The position numbers were made by a program, and so were the translations under genes. From assembly GCA_050247435.1 (NCBI GenBank), contig JBFWUF010000012.1, positions 1-64,000 of the forward strand: 64,000 nucleotides of DNA, given 5' to 3'. Below the pieces are notes generated by a model. That model searched no databases, had not been told where the DNA came from, and saw only the letters and a list, made by a program, of their open reading frames with translations. The stretch is from JAJVID01 sp050247435 (lineage in GTDB: Bacteria; Acidobacteriota; Blastocatellia; RBC074). This document shows, in pieces, positions 40,144-51,157 of the stretch; positions within the stretch are counted from its first letter, which is position 1; each line of letters begins with the position of its first letter.

Positions 40144-41832
40144 ATGGCAAAAATAAAAACATTGCGGACTAGAAATACAACTCCAGCAAGGGCAGTCAAT
40201 CCAATAGCGGAGATGGAAAAATTAGATCCTTCGATCTCCGACAAACTTAAGGAAGTCCCAGAGCAGCAATTAGTGGTTGGTCCTCTTGTTCAGTATCTGG
40301 TGGATCAAGGTTGGAGTCTTGGGCAGATTATTTTTGGCAAGAAGGAGTGGCTCGTTCCCAAATCGCCCTCGGAGCAAACCAAACGCGAGAAGGGTAGGTC
40401 ATACAATGGGTTTCCTGTAGATATCGCAGTATTCGATAGCACAAAGACAGTTGGCGATCCAAGGCATCTTCTATTTGTTATTGAATGCAAGCAACCTGGT
40501 GAACAGGCGGGAGTGTCACAGCTAGAGGCCTATTTCGTCGGTGAGCCGCATATCAGGCTCGGTATTTGGGCGAATACCGCCGACCCCTCAGCGCAAGGTG
40601 CATTCATATACCGAAATACAGATGGCCGTGTCCTTCTCAAGCGGCGACATATCAAGGACTTACCTAGACCGGGAGAAGCCATTAAACCAGATGCGCAACG
40701 CATATCGTTTAATGATCTTATTGCGCCGACAGAGCATATTCTCCGCAAAGTGATTGAAGATATTCTCGATAAGGTTGTTATTGTCGATAACAATGTAACG
40801 CGCCGTGAAGAGCAGCTTGATCAGCTCTGTAATATCCTCTTATTGAAATTGGAAAGTGACAAGCAAGGAAAATCTAGTCCGACACAGCCGGTATTTTTTA
40901 GGACGATGGAATCTGCTACGCGCACAGCAGAAGCAGTTAAAGAAAGATACACAAAGTTCGTGGAGCTTTACCCAGAAACATTTACGACGGATCAAGATAA
41001 ACGACTTCGATTTGGCAATGAAACAATCGCCTCATGTGTTGAAGCTCTTTCAGGTCTGCGCCTGATCGATCTGGGCGTATCTACTGTATCAGTGGCATTT
41101 CAAGTTCTACGTAGCGAGGCATTGAAGCAGGGCGAAGGTCAATACTTCACCCCCAACCAAGTAATTCAAGCCGGCGTTCGCTTGATGCAAATCAAATTCG
41201 AAGACATCGTTATTGATCCTGCATGTGGAACAGGCGGGTTTCTTGTTGAGGCAATGCTTGATATGAAACGTCAAAATCCAAGTATGCCGAACGCTGAGCT
41301 GTCACGATGGGCGCAAACCCACATCTATGGCATTGAAAAAGACGCAATCGGGCTGAAGCTTACCAAAGCGATTATGCAGATTGCAGGCGATGGGTCTGCC
41401 CACTGTGTGAGGGGCGATTCTGTTCGCATTCACAATTGGGGCCGGGATTTCCCTCATCTAAACGATGGCAAAATGCGCGATGGGCGTTTTTCGGTCGTCG
41501 TAACAAATCCACCGTTTGGACAAAATTTGAAGGTGAGTGCCACTGATTCGCGGCTGAGTGAGCTAGACATTGCTAAACGAGGCGGAAGCACTTACACAGA
41601 CCTCGAGATCGGTCTGATTTTCTTAGAGAGAGCCTATCAGCTACTTAGGAAAGGGGGGCGAGTTGGTATTGTTCTGCCTGAGACTTACTTTTTTTCATCA
41701 AACTACTCCTTCCTGATGGACTGGATAAAGCCCCGCCTGCGACCAGTTGTAGTTGCTAACGTCCCTATGGAGGCGTTCCAAGGGTTTTGCCGGGCCAAAA
41801 CTAATTTTTACGTCTTTGAGAAGATTGGGTGA
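40144..41832 (+). CDS. Nuclease-methyltransferase fusion (BcgI-like type IIB/IIG restriction protein)
   Basis: This 562-residue protein begins at the ATG with GGGAGA upstream. Residues 40-130 are a HsdR-N-like PD-(D/E)XK nuclease: Glu40 in VPEQQLV, Asp93 in GFPVDIAVFD and Glu114-x-Lys116 in LLFVIECKQPGE. After a helical spacer the HsdM-like N6-adenine methyltransferase follows, with motif I VIDPACGTGGFL (about 358-369), the FxGxG-related upstream helix with EGQYFTPNQVIQ, and motif IV TNPPFGQ (about 455-460). There is no helicase motor. The layout nuclease-methyltransferase plus separate specificity gene matches BcgI-type enzymes. The region is AT-richer than its surroundings, which points to horizontal transfer. 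Confidence 0.85.
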   Translation: MAKIKTLRTRNTTPARAVNPIAEMEKLDPSISDKLKEVPEQQLVVGPLVQYLVDQGWSLGQIIFGKKEWLVPKSPSEQTKREKGRSYNGFPVDIAVFDSTKTVGDPRHLLFVIECKQPGEQAGVSQLEAYFVGEPHIRLGIWANTADPSAQGAFIYRNTDGRVLLKRRHIKDLPRPGEAIKPDAQRISFNDLIAPTEHILRKVIEDILDKVVIVDNNVTRREEQLDQLCNILLLKLESDKQGKSSPTQPVFFRTMESATRTAEAVKERYTKFVELYPETFTTDQDKRLRFGNETIASCVEALSGLRLIDLGVSTVSVAFQVLRSEALKQGEGQYFTPNQVIQAGVRLMQIKFEDIVIDPACGTGGFLVEAMLDMKRQNPSMPNAELSRWAQTHIYGIEKDAIGLKLTKAIMQIAGDGSAHCVRGDSVRIHNWGRDFPHLNDGKMRDGRFSVVVTNPPFGQNLKVSATDSRLSELDIAKRGGSTYTDLEIGLIFLERAYQLLRKGGRVGIVLPETYFFSSNYSFLMDWIKPRLRPVVVANVPMEAFQGFCRAKTNFYVFEKIG

Positions 41833-42793
41833 GCAATATGACTGCGAAAACAAAGCGAGAAGGTCAACACTGGGTCACATTTTTGAACCCAAGAACGTGT
41901 GGGATTTACAAGAACGGCGGAACGCGGTTCAAGACTGATCCGGCTACTGGGCGGAGAACTCAGGAAGTAGATAATGAGCTTATCGAATGCGTCGAAGCTT
42001 ATTTAGCTGATAAGGCGTCGCCTGGCGAAACACGAGTAATCGTCGAAGATGTTTCTCATAACGGCGTGCTTGTGCCGACCTACTATGACCAACGCTATAA
42101 CGATCCAATTCAAGCGCTACTCGAAAAGCATGGTATTTCTGGTATAACAATTGGTGAGCTAAGCAATGCAGAGATAATCTCTATTCGTGGAGGTCACGGT
42201 AGCCCTGGTAACGACCAACGTTCTGGCTCCATCCCATACATAAAGGTATCTGACATCAGAGCACTGCGAATAAATGTCAATCCAACTAATTTAGTGTCAG
42301 AAAGCGTAGCTCGTCGCTTCTGGAGGGGTGGTGAAAGCGGCCTTAGAGCTTGGGATGTGGTCACACCAAACCGAGCCAGTAATAATATTGGTGAGTTTGC
42401 GATTATTCTGCCAGGCGAAGAGCAGATTGTCTTTACCAAGGAAGTCTTTATTTTTCGCGTTATCCAGAATGATTTATATGATCCCTTCTATCTCTTGTGG
42501 GCATTGTCATTGCAAGCTGTTAGGGATCAATGGCGGCGAGTTGCTTTGATGCGACCAACCGGGAGGACTGCGGTAATCGCTACCGCGAAATTGTGATACC
42601 CAAACCGCCGAATAAAGCTTGGGCACAGAAGGTATCTAAAGTCTTCTCTGATTACTTCACAACCATAGCAAGTGCGCGTGAGACGTTTAACGCGTCGTTA
42701 GCCTCAGATTCGTTCAGGTATGTGGCAAGCGCCACTTCCTATACCTCAGATGAATCAGATTTAGATAGTAATGAAGGCGAGTCAGAAAGTTAA
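41829..42793 (+). pseudogene. Specificity subunit (HsdS-like), disrupted by a frameshift
   Basis: The first frame (41829-42596) reads an N-terminal domain, then an HsdS target-recognition block: GELSNAEIISIRGGHGSPGN, GSIPYIKVSDIRALRINVNP, LRAWDVVTPNRASNNIGEFAIIL, TKEVFIFRV and LLWALSLQAVRDQW. Near 42555 the frame changes: the second frame gives NREDCGNRYREIVIPKPPNKAWAQK and onward, which is the expected continuation after MRPT. A loss of two bases (or gain of one) explains it. The GTG/ATG start overlaps the stop of the fusion gene. Only one recognition domain is visible. The frameshift may be a real inactivation or an assembly error. Confidence 0.7.
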
Positions 42794-42801
42794 CAACGAA
42801 T

Positions 42802-43905
42802 ATGGCAGATCGCATTCTAAAACTACGCGAACTCAACAGAGCAACGTTGGCTCGCCAAGCGCTCTTGGAGCGCGAGGCATTGTCGGTTCCAGCAGCCATC
42901 GAACGGCTGGCCGGATTGCAAGCCCAGCTTGCGTCGGCGCCTTACGTTGGTTTGTGGACGCGGCTGCGAGACTTCAAACGTGAAGACCTCGCCAATCAGA
43001 TCGAGAGCCGGAAGGTCGTCAAGGCCACGTTCATTCGTGCGACGCTCCATCTTGTGACAGCGGATGATTACGCTCAATTTCGCACGGCGCTTCAACCTTT
43101 GCTGGTTGGGGCCGCGAGCGCGATTGCCAAGCAGCGCGGCGGGGATTTTGATCTCGATAAAGTTCTGAAAGCGGCGCGGAAGTTCATCGGCGAAAAGCCG
43201 CGCAGCTTTGCTGAGATCAGCGAGATGCTCACCAAGCTGATGCCCGACGTTGATGTCGGGGCGATGCGGTACTCGGTGCGGACGCATATTCCGCTCGTCC
43301 AGGTTCCGATCAGCGGCGGATGGAGTTATTCAAACAAGCCTGAATTCACGCTGGCCGAAGAGTGGATTGGGCGGAAGACTTCGCCGAAAGACGATTTGCC
43401 GGAATTGGTGAAGCGTTATCTGGCGGTGTTCGGCCCAGCTTCGGTGACGGATGCTCAGACGTGGTTGGGGATGAAGTTGAAAGACACGTTTGAGAAGCTG
43501 AGACCTGAGTTGCAAAGCTATCGCGGCGAAGGGCGGGTTGAACTTTTTGATTTGCCCGGCGCGCTGCTTCCCGCCGAAGATGTTCCAGCGCCCGTGCGAT
43601 TCCTGCCGGAGTACGACAACCTGCTGCTTTCGCACAGCAACCGCACGCGCGTAATCGCCGATGAACATCGCTCGAAAGTCTACCTGCCGGGGCTGCGCGT
43701 CGCGGCGACTATCCTGGTGGATGGTTTTGTGCGCGGCGCGTGGAAGATCGAGAAGACCAAGACGGCTGCGGCGTTGGTGATTGAGCCGTTCGATAAGCTG
43801 ACGAAAAAGGATCGCGCCGCGCTCGTCGAGGAAGGGGAAAGGCTCGTCCGATTCGTTGAATCGAAGGCCAAATCGTTCGAGGTGCGGTTCGCGGATCAGG
43901 CTTGA
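42802..43905 (+). CDS. Winged-helix DNA-binding protein, AlkZ-like (HTH_42)
   Basis: The 367-residue protein starts nine bases after the specificity gene. ELNRATLARQALLEREALSVPAAIERLAGLQAQLASAPYVGLWTRL is the family start, with the QxQ motif (QAQ) that provides catalytic residues in AlkZ-type DNA glycosylases. Later blocks include KVVKATFIRATLHLVTADDYAQFR, YLAVFGPASVTDAQTWLGM and FLPEYDNLLLSHSNRTRV. AlkZ relatives unhook DNA cross-links; whether this member does is unknown. Its GC content is back to the genomic level, so it probably is not part of the restriction island. Confidence 0.85.
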   Translation: MADRILKLRELNRATLARQALLEREALSVPAAIERLAGLQAQLASAPYVGLWTRLRDFKREDLANQIESRKVVKATFIRATLHLVTADDYAQFRTALQPLLVGAASAIAKQRGGDFDLDKVLKAARKFIGEKPRSFAEISEMLTKLMPDVDVGAMRYSVRTHIPLVQVPISGGWSYSNKPEFTLAEEWIGRKTSPKDDLPELVKRYLAVFGPASVTDAQTWLGMKLKDTFEKLRPELQSYRGEGRVELFDLPGALLPAEDVPAPVRFLPEYDNLLLSHSNRTRVIADEHRSKVYLPGLRVAATILVDGFVRGAWKIEKTKTAAALVIEPFDKLTKKDRAALVEEGERLVRFVESKAKSFEVRFADQA

Positions 43906-43960
43906 GGGCTTTGCGGCGATCAGGCGATCCACTACAATCCCGCCACACAGCGCAAACTTG

Positions 43961-44097
43961 AATTCAAGGAAAGAAGCTCAGCCACGAATGAACACGAATG
44001 GGCACGAATAGCAGACAGAGTGAGGTATCAATCGACCATTGAGACCGAGTAGCAAATTCGTGTTTATTCGTGATCATTCGTGGCTTGGCTGAGCTTT
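43961..44097. repeat. Iterated CACGAAT inverted repeat, second copy
   Basis: CACGAAT occurs three times with a 10-base period on the left arm (about 43982-44009), and ATTCGTG three times on the right arm (44056-44083). AAGCTCAGCC and GGCTGAGCTT close the stem. The flank TTGAATTCAAGGAAAGAAGC resembles the flank of the copy at 26917-27051, so the two are related elements rather than chance. Confidence 0.85.
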
Positions 44098-44147
44098 GAA
44101 TGCTCTGTGTCGCAACTACCAAAATTTCCGGAGGTCAATCAAACGCT

Positions 44148-46229
<2,082 letters not shown>

Positions 46230-46245
46230 ATCACAGCGTAAGATT

Positions 46246-46345
46246 TGCCGCTGAGGCGCAGAGTCACAGAGAAGTAAAAGAGTGGAGAAAAACTCCGACT
46301 TTTAAACTTCCTTGTTTTCCTCTGCGCCTCTGCGTCTCTGCGGCA
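46246..46345. repeat. Iterated GCAGAG-type inverted repeat
   Basis: The left arm (46246-46273) and the right arm (46318-46345) are near-complementary, with a repeated word (CTCTGCG/CGCAGAG) about every eight bases: right arm CTCTGCGCCTCTGCGTCTCT. The element fills part of the 256-bp gap between the S9 and MFS genes. No gene is seen in that gap. Confidence 0.75.
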
Positions 46346-46485
46346 ATTGGATTGAGACGGCTTGCTGTCCCATCTGAGGATCGTTTAGTTTCACTGTTGA
46401 CACTGAATTTGAAACAGTCCATATTGCGCACGACAGAGGGCGATAGCGGTAACTTCCACAACTCAGAATCGGAACAGGAGGAGTC

Positions 46486-47757
46486 TTGAATCCCGTAAAC
46501 GAGACGATCTCAGGCGCGAAGCCGCGCAAGGCGGCGATCATCTTCATTTTCATCACGGTTGTGGTGGATGTGCTGGCGTTGGGGATCATCATCCCGGTGT
46601 TGCCGAAGCTGGTCGAAGGCTTTCTGGGTGGTGACACCGCGCGGGCGGCTGAATATTACGGATTGTTCGGCACGGTCTGGGCGTTGATGCAGTTTGTCTT
46701 CGCGCCCGTGCTCGGCGCGCTTTCTGATCGTTTTGGCCGGAGGCCGGTGATCCTGCTGTCGTGCTTAGGTCTGGGGCTTGATTACATTTTGATGGCGCTG
46801 GCGCCGACGTTGTGGTGGCTGTTCGTGGGGCGAGTGATTTCGGGAATAACGGCGGCTAGCTTCGCCACTGCGGGCGCGTACATTGCCGACGTGACGCCGC
46901 CGGAAAAACGCGCGGCGAGTTTCGGAATGATCGGGGCCGCGTGGGGATTGGGTTTCGTGATGGGGCCTGCGCTCGGCGGCGCGTTGGGCGTGGTTGATCC
47001 GCGATTGCCGTTCTGGGTCGCGGCGGGTTTGACGCTCCTGAACGCGCTTTACGGGCTGTTCGTGTTGCCTGAATCGCTCGCGCCTGAAAGCCGCAAAGGG
47101 TTCGCGTGGAGCCGCGCCAACCCGGTTGGCTCCCTCATCCTGCTTCGCTCGCATCCGGAATTACTTGGTCTCTCCTCAGTCAACTTCATCTACCTGCTCG
47201 CTCATCAAGTGTTGCCCAGCGTCTTCGTGCTCTACGCCGGTTATCGTTACGGTTGGAACGAACGCACGATGGGACTGACGCTGGCGGCGGTTGGAATATT
47301 CAACATCATCGTGCAGGCCGGGCTGGTGAAGCCGATAGTCGCGCGTTTCGGCGAACGGCGCGCGCTGTTCACGGGGCTTCTCTTCGGGGCCGCCGGGTTC
47401 GCGATCTTCGGTTTAGCCCCGACGGGAATTGTCTTCTGGAGCGCCCTGCCGGTCTTCGCGCTGATGGGGCTTTTCGGGCCTGCGGCGCAGGGGCTGATGA
47501 CGCGCCACGTCTCGCCGTCGGAGCAGGGGCAGCTTCAGGGCGCGAACAGCAGCCTGTTTGGGATCACCGGGTTGATCGGGCCGGGGCTTTTCACGTTGAC
47601 CTTCGCCAGTTTCATCGGGGCGCATCGTGACTGGCATTTGCCCGGAGCGCCATTTCTGCTCGCGGCTATTTTGATGATCATCGCTTTGGGCGTGGCGTTG
47701 CAGGTTACGCGCCCGCGTCCGGAACTGAAACAACAGCAAGGAGCCACAACACAATGA
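46486..47757 (+). CDS. MFS transporter of the TetA-like (TCR) group
   Basis: The 423-residue protein uses a TTG start with an excellent CAGGAGGAG. Twelve membrane segments are visible. Motif A is GALSDRFGRRPVILL (between helices 2 and 3). Helix 1 reads IFITVVVDVLALGIIIPVLPKL, which carries the internal Asp and the IPVLP of TetA/DHA1 efflux pumps; GAAWGLGFVMGPALGG is motif C of drug-proton antiporters. So it is likely a proton-driven exporter; whether tetracycline is a substrate is not known. The stop overlaps the next start by four bases. Confidence 0.85.
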   Translation: MNPVNETISGAKPRKAAIIFIFITVVVDVLALGIIIPVLPKLVEGFLGGDTARAAEYYGLFGTVWALMQFVFAPVLGALSDRFGRRPVILLSCLGLGLDYILMALAPTLWWLFVGRVISGITAASFATAGAYIADVTPPEKRAASFGMIGAAWGLGFVMGPALGGALGVVDPRLPFWVAAGLTLLNALYGLFVLPESLAPESRKGFAWSRANPVGSLILLRSHPELLGLSSVNFIYLLAHQVLPSVFVLYAGYRYGWNERTMGLTLAAVGIFNIIVQAGLVKPIVARFGERRALFTGLLFGAAGFAIFGLAPTGIVFWSALPVFALMGLFGPAAQGLMTRHVSPSEQGQLQGANSSLFGITGLIGPGLFTLTFASFIGAHRDWHLPGAPFLLAAILMIIALGVALQVTRPRPELKQQQGATTQ

Positions 47758-48251
47758 AGATGAAAGATTCGCTGATTGCGGAATTTGAGCGCGAAGCGCA
47801 GACGACGCGCAAGCATCTGGAACGGCTGCCCAGCGACAAGCTGGATTGGCGGCCCCACGAAAAATCGTTTACGGCAGTCGGCCTGGCGTCGCACATCGTC
47901 GAGATGATTGGCTGGGCAGTTTCGATACTCAACCTGGACGAACTAGACATTGATCCGGCCACTTACAAACCATACGAGGCCGCGTCAGTAGCCGAGTTGC
48001 TGAAGACTTTCGACGACTATGTCGCCGCCAGCAAGAAAGCCCTGGCGAGCGTCGCCGACGCGACGCTGGATCAACCCTGGCGCTTCAAAATGGCAGGCCA
48101 AGTCTTTCTCGAAAGGTCGAAGGCGGAGATATTCCGGGACGTCGTCTTAAGCCACGTGATCCACCACCGCGGCCAGTATTCAGTATATCTGCGCCTGCTC
48201 GACATCCCTGTGCCTAGTTCTTATGGCCCGACTGCGGACGAGCAAGACTGA
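47754..48251 (+). CDS. DinB-like four-helix metalloprotein
   Basis: The 165-residue protein starts within the ATGA overlap with the MFS gene. It has the DinB signature: FEREAQTTRKHLERLPSDKLDWRPHEKSFTAVGLASHIVEM with the first metal His, and VVLSHVIHHRGQYSVYLRLLDIPVPSSYGPTADE with the HH pair and the usual tail. DinB proteins are thiol-transfer-like enzymes of largely unknown physiological role. Translational coupling to the exporter suggests a shared stress response. Confidence 0.95.
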   Translation: MKMKDSLIAEFEREAQTTRKHLERLPSDKLDWRPHEKSFTAVGLASHIVEMIGWAVSILNLDELDIDPATYKPYEAASVAELLKTFDDYVAASKKALASVADATLDQPWRFKMAGQVFLERSKAEIFRDVVLSHVIHHRGQYSVYLRLLDIPVPSSYGPTADEQD

Positions 48252-48275
48252 GTACCCAAAGAAAGGCAGGAACAT

Positions 48276-48707
48276 ATGAGAACAATCGTCAGAAATGTTG
48301 TCGCAGTTATTGCCGGACTGTTGGTTGGCAGCTTCGTGAATGTGGGCTTGATTATGGCAGGTTCCCAGATCATCCCTCCTCCCGAAGGAGTTGATGTCAC
48401 GAACATGGAGAGTATAAAGGCGGCGATGCATCTTTTTGAGCCTAAGCATTTTCTCTTTCCATTTCTGGCTCATGCTCTTGGAACCTTCGTAGGCGCCTTC
48501 GTGGCTTCACTGCTTGGCGCAACCCAGAGAATGAAACTCGCGCTGGCCGCAGGCGCTTTTTTCCTGCTCGGAGGCGTTATCAATGTCTTTTTGCTCTCAG
48601 GGCCAATCTGGTTTGCCGCGCTGGATCTGATCGGCGCCTACATTCCGATGGGATGGTTCGGAGGCAAGTTGGCGGAGAGTCTTCGCCCGACCCAGCCGCT
48701 GAAATGA
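48276..48707 (+). CDS. Small four-helix membrane protein, unknown function
   Basis: The 143-residue protein has four hydrophobic stretches (about 5-28, 60-80, 86-108 and 112-130). It begins 24 bp after the DinB gene with a GAAAGG-like site. The arrangement and size resemble the protein at 11446-11880 (GxxAGxxxG-type first helix, C-terminal GGKL motif in both). It is probably the third gene of the MFS-DinB unit. Confidence 0.75.
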   Translation: MRTIVRNVVAVIAGLLVGSFVNVGLIMAGSQIIPPPEGVDVTNMESIKAAMHLFEPKHFLFPFLAHALGTFVGAFVASLLGATQRMKLALAAGAFFLLGGVINVFLLSGPIWFAALDLIGAYIPMGWFGGKLAESLRPTQPLK

Positions 48708-48720
48708 TGAAAGCACGCCA

Positions 48721-48846
48721 CCACGTAGTAACGAATTTATTCGTTACGTCACGTAACGAATAAATTCGTTACTACGTGGGAGACGTAACGAATAAATTCG
48801 TTACTACGTGGGAGACGTAACGAATAAATTCGTTACTACGTGGGCG
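48721..48846. repeat. Palindrome array: 59-bp perfect inverted repeat plus tandem copies
   Basis: The left arm (48721-48749) and right arm (48751-48779) are perfect complements of 29 bp around a single base. The core GTAACGAATAAATTCGTTAC then recurs twice as 32-bp direct repeats through 48844. Each copy is itself a palindrome. The array lies just upstream of the DUF962 gene, whose ribosome binding site starts about 10 bp further. No spacers as in CRISPR are present. Confidence 0.9.
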
Positions 48847-48867
48847 CCTATTTTCGGAGGATGCGCC

Positions 48868-49170
48868 ATGTTTAGTGGGAAAACCTGGGATGAATGGATC
48901 GCGCAATACGCGAGCAGTCATCAGCACCCGGTCAACCGGTTCTGCCACACGGTCGGCATTCCCCTGATCGCCGCTTCGCTGCCGTTATTCGTCGTGGCGT
49001 TCTTCGCGCAAGGTCTGTGGCTGGGCGCGGCGGCGATGTTCGTGGTTGGCTGGGCGCTTCAATTCGTCGGCCACTGGTTTGAAGGGAAGCCGCCTGAGTT
49101 CTTAAGCGACTGGCGCTTCCTGTTTGTCGGGTTGCGCTGGTGGATGGCCAAGATCAGCGGGCGCGTATAG
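48868..49170 (+). CDS. DUF962 / Mpo1-like small membrane protein
   Basis: The 100-residue protein begins at an ATG with TCGGAGG upstream. The family pattern is complete: WDEWIAQYASSHQHPVNRFCHTVGIPLIAASLP and VVGWALQFVGHWFEGKPPEFLSDWRFLFVGLRWWM. Yeast Mpo1 is an iron(II) dioxygenase acting on 2-hydroxy fatty acids and uses His residues like the ones in NRFCHTVG and FVGHWFEG. Two hydrophobic segments suggest membrane location. Its last 69 bases overlap the end of the convergent membrane-protein gene. Confidence 0.9.
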   Translation: MFSGKTWDEWIAQYASSHQHPVNRFCHTVGIPLIAASLPLFVVAFFAQGLWLGAAAMFVVGWALQFVGHWFEGKPPEFLSDWRFLFVGLRWWMAKISGRV

Positions 49171-50559
49171 ATCAGACTTTGGTTTACTGAAGAATTGCTC
49201 CGCGAACGAATGGCCGGCGAACAGGACGGCTACGGGGGCGATGTGCATCAGTAAGCGGGATAAGGAAGACTGGACATGTGTCCAGTAAGGACGCCACGCG
49301 GAGAAAATATAAATCGCCGCTACGGCGGCCAGATAACCAGCGCAAGTCAGACCGAGGAAGCTGACGTTCGGGCGATTCCACCGCGCTACTCCGGCAATGG
49401 CGACGATGGCGGATATTATCCAAAACCATCCGAACAACTCTCTCTCCGACATGAGCTTGGGCATGAAGGCGATTACCTCCATGAATCGGTTCCAGTTGGC
49501 GGTGAAGATGGCGCCGCTGATCGGCGCGAAATCTCCGCCCGGAATTTTGTGGATCATCAGGAACAGAGACCAGGGGCAGGCGATCACGGCGATGAGGCAG
49601 GCGGACTTCAGCAATGATCTGACGCCGTCCGCCGGTTTCCGCGCGAAAAGCAGCGTGATCGTCATCGCGATTGGTATTACGGCAGCGACGAGTATGCCTT
49701 CTTTCTTGACGAGGGTGGCGAAGCCGGTAAAGAGCGCCATCAGAAACAGGCTCGATGAAGTCTGCTTGCGCAGGTAATCGGCGCCGTAGATCGCCGCCGC
49801 TCCGGCCAATGCCGCCAGCGGGATGTCGGCGTAACCGGTTTTGGAGTGATTGAATAAATACGACGCCGTGGTAAGCAGGCAGGCGAAGAGCAGAGCGTGA
49901 GCCGCCGGCAGGATTTGAGTCAAACTCCTGACCATCAAAGCCAGCAGTGAGAGCATGAACGCAGGCCCGATCAGTTTGAGCGCCTGCTCGTCCGCTGTTC
50001 CGGCCCAAAAAAAGACCCAGGCGTCGCAACTGGGCAGCAGCAACGGGTAATCGAGATGTGAGTGGATGGAAGTTGGCGAGTTGAGGTAGGCCATCAAAGC
50101 TCCCGGATTGGACGCGCTGTCAAGATAGATGGCTTTGGCTTTCAGATCCCAGAGGATCGTGCCGTCCCAGCCCTGCGTAAACCAGAGGCTTGAGATGAGC
50201 AGGCAGGCGCACTGAAGAACGAGGAACGCGAGAGGCGGCAGGGCCGCAAAGCTGATTCGCCCGACTGATATTTTGCGAAGGCCTGTCAGCGACGGTCTGA
50301 AAGTCAGGATGGAGCGATAGTGGATCGCGGCGTCAACTACTAAGACCATGCCGAATATCAACCACACAGCGGCGGAGACGCGTCCTGAAAGCAGCAGCGA
50401 GACGTGCGTCATCCAGCCCAGGACGCCGGCGCCGATCAACCAGCTTAAAGCCAGTTTTTCGGATAGTGGCCAGCCGGTTGATTGCGGCAGTGACAGTCGT
50501 AAATACGACCGCCCGATGATGGCCAGAAAGATGGTTGATAGCGCGGCTTTAATTAACAT
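49102..50559 (-). CDS. Polytopic membrane protein, GT-C/ArnT-like glycosyltransferase candidate
   Basis: The 485-residue protein has about 11 hydrophobic segments. After the fourth a periplasmic loop carries SLWFTQGWDGTILWDLKAKAIYLDS and SHLDYPLLLPSCDAWVFFWAG, with the Asp residues typical of GT-C enzymes. SGYADIPLAALAG-like text follows (TGYADIPLAALAGAAAIYGAD). This pattern is found in the GT39/ArnT-like group that uses lipid-linked sugars, but the match is weak. The last 23 codons (Pro/Lys-rich) overlap the convergent DUF962 gene. Confidence 0.6.
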   Translation of the reverse strand: MLIKAALSTIFLAIIGRSYLRLSLPQSTGWPLSEKLALSWLIGAGVLGWMTHVSLLLSGRVSAAVWLIFGMVLVVDAAIHYRSILTFRPSLTGLRKISVGRISFAALPPLAFLVLQCACLLISSLWFTQGWDGTILWDLKAKAIYLDSASNPGALMAYLNSPTSIHSHLDYPLLLPSCDAWVFFWAGTADEQALKLIGPAFMLSLLALMVRSLTQILPAAHALLFACLLTTASYLFNHSKTGYADIPLAALAGAAAIYGADYLRKQTSSSLFLMALFTGFATLVKKEGILVAAVIPIAMTITLLFARKPADGVRSLLKSACLIAVIACPWSLFLMIHKIPGGDFAPISGAIFTANWNRFMEVIAFMPKLMSERELFGWFWIISAIVAIAGVARWNRPNVSFLGLTCAGYLAAVAAIYIFSAWRPYWTHVQSSLSRLLMHIAPVAVLFAGHSFAEQFFSKPKSDLYAPADLGHPPAQPDKQEAPVA

Positions 50560-51157
50560 CGGGCTTGCATGAAATTTCGTTTTTCACGTCAACGAGTAAA
50601 AGGCCTTCGCCGAACCGGCAATGCGCGAAAGGCGGATCGTAGTTTTTGTCCGCGCCGTAAAGTATGAAGTAGCGGGCGCGGCGTGATTCGGCGATTGATG
50701 TCAGGTAGTCCCTGCCCAACTGTTCTTTTTTACCCGGATAAACTCTGATGATTTGGCGGGGAAACAATTCGTAGGCCAGTAGGCAGTGAGCGCTGTGCTG
50801 TCCCGGCGGGTCAGGCCCAACCGGCAGCATCAGAACTCTCTCCGAATCCGGAATGCGCTTCGAGGCTTCGCCGAGCAAATCGTCCCAGCCGGGAATCTCG
50901 CGATTGAACGCGCAACCTGACACGCGGCGCCGGTCTAGCAAGCTGCCGGGCCGCTTCACGGCACGCCGGAACACTTCGGAGTAGAAGTCGTTCAACCGTC
51001 GAAACTCTTCGTATGCGACAAACAGCATGAGCAGAAAGACCGCCGCCGAGATCAGATTTTGAAGACCGGATCGAGAGGTCAGGAGCGAAACCAGTTTCAA
51101 TTTCCAGTCGCTCCAACTCCGGTTCAATAGTGGAATCAATGAGTGTTTCGGATTCAT
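50549..51157 (-). CDS. Single-helix membrane protein, partner of the GT-C-like gene
   Basis: The 202-residue protein has one hydrophobic segment (about 32-50, SAAVFLLMLFVAYEEF). A soluble C-terminal part follows, with segments such as ERVLMLPVGPDPPG and ESRRARYFILYGADKNYDPPF that fit an extracytoplasmic alpha/beta domain. Its stop overlaps the start of the next gene by 11 bases, so the two are probably co-translated. I do not recognise the family. ATG without strong ribosome binding site. Confidence 0.65.
   Translation of the reverse strand: MNPKHSLIPLLNRSWSDWKLKLVSLLTSRSGLQNLISAAVFLLMLFVAYEEFRRLNDFYSEVFRRAVKRPGSLLDRRRVSGCAFNREIPGWDDLLGEASKRIPDSERVLMLPVGPDPPGQHSAHCLLAYELFPRQIIRVYPGKKEQLGRDYLTSIAESRRARYFILYGADKNYDPPFAHCRFGEGLLLVDVKNEISCKPDVN

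Noticed and set aside
48721..48846. CRISPR-like array with 32-bp period
   Set aside because: Copies abut without unique spacers and each unit is a palindrome; no cas genes are nearby.
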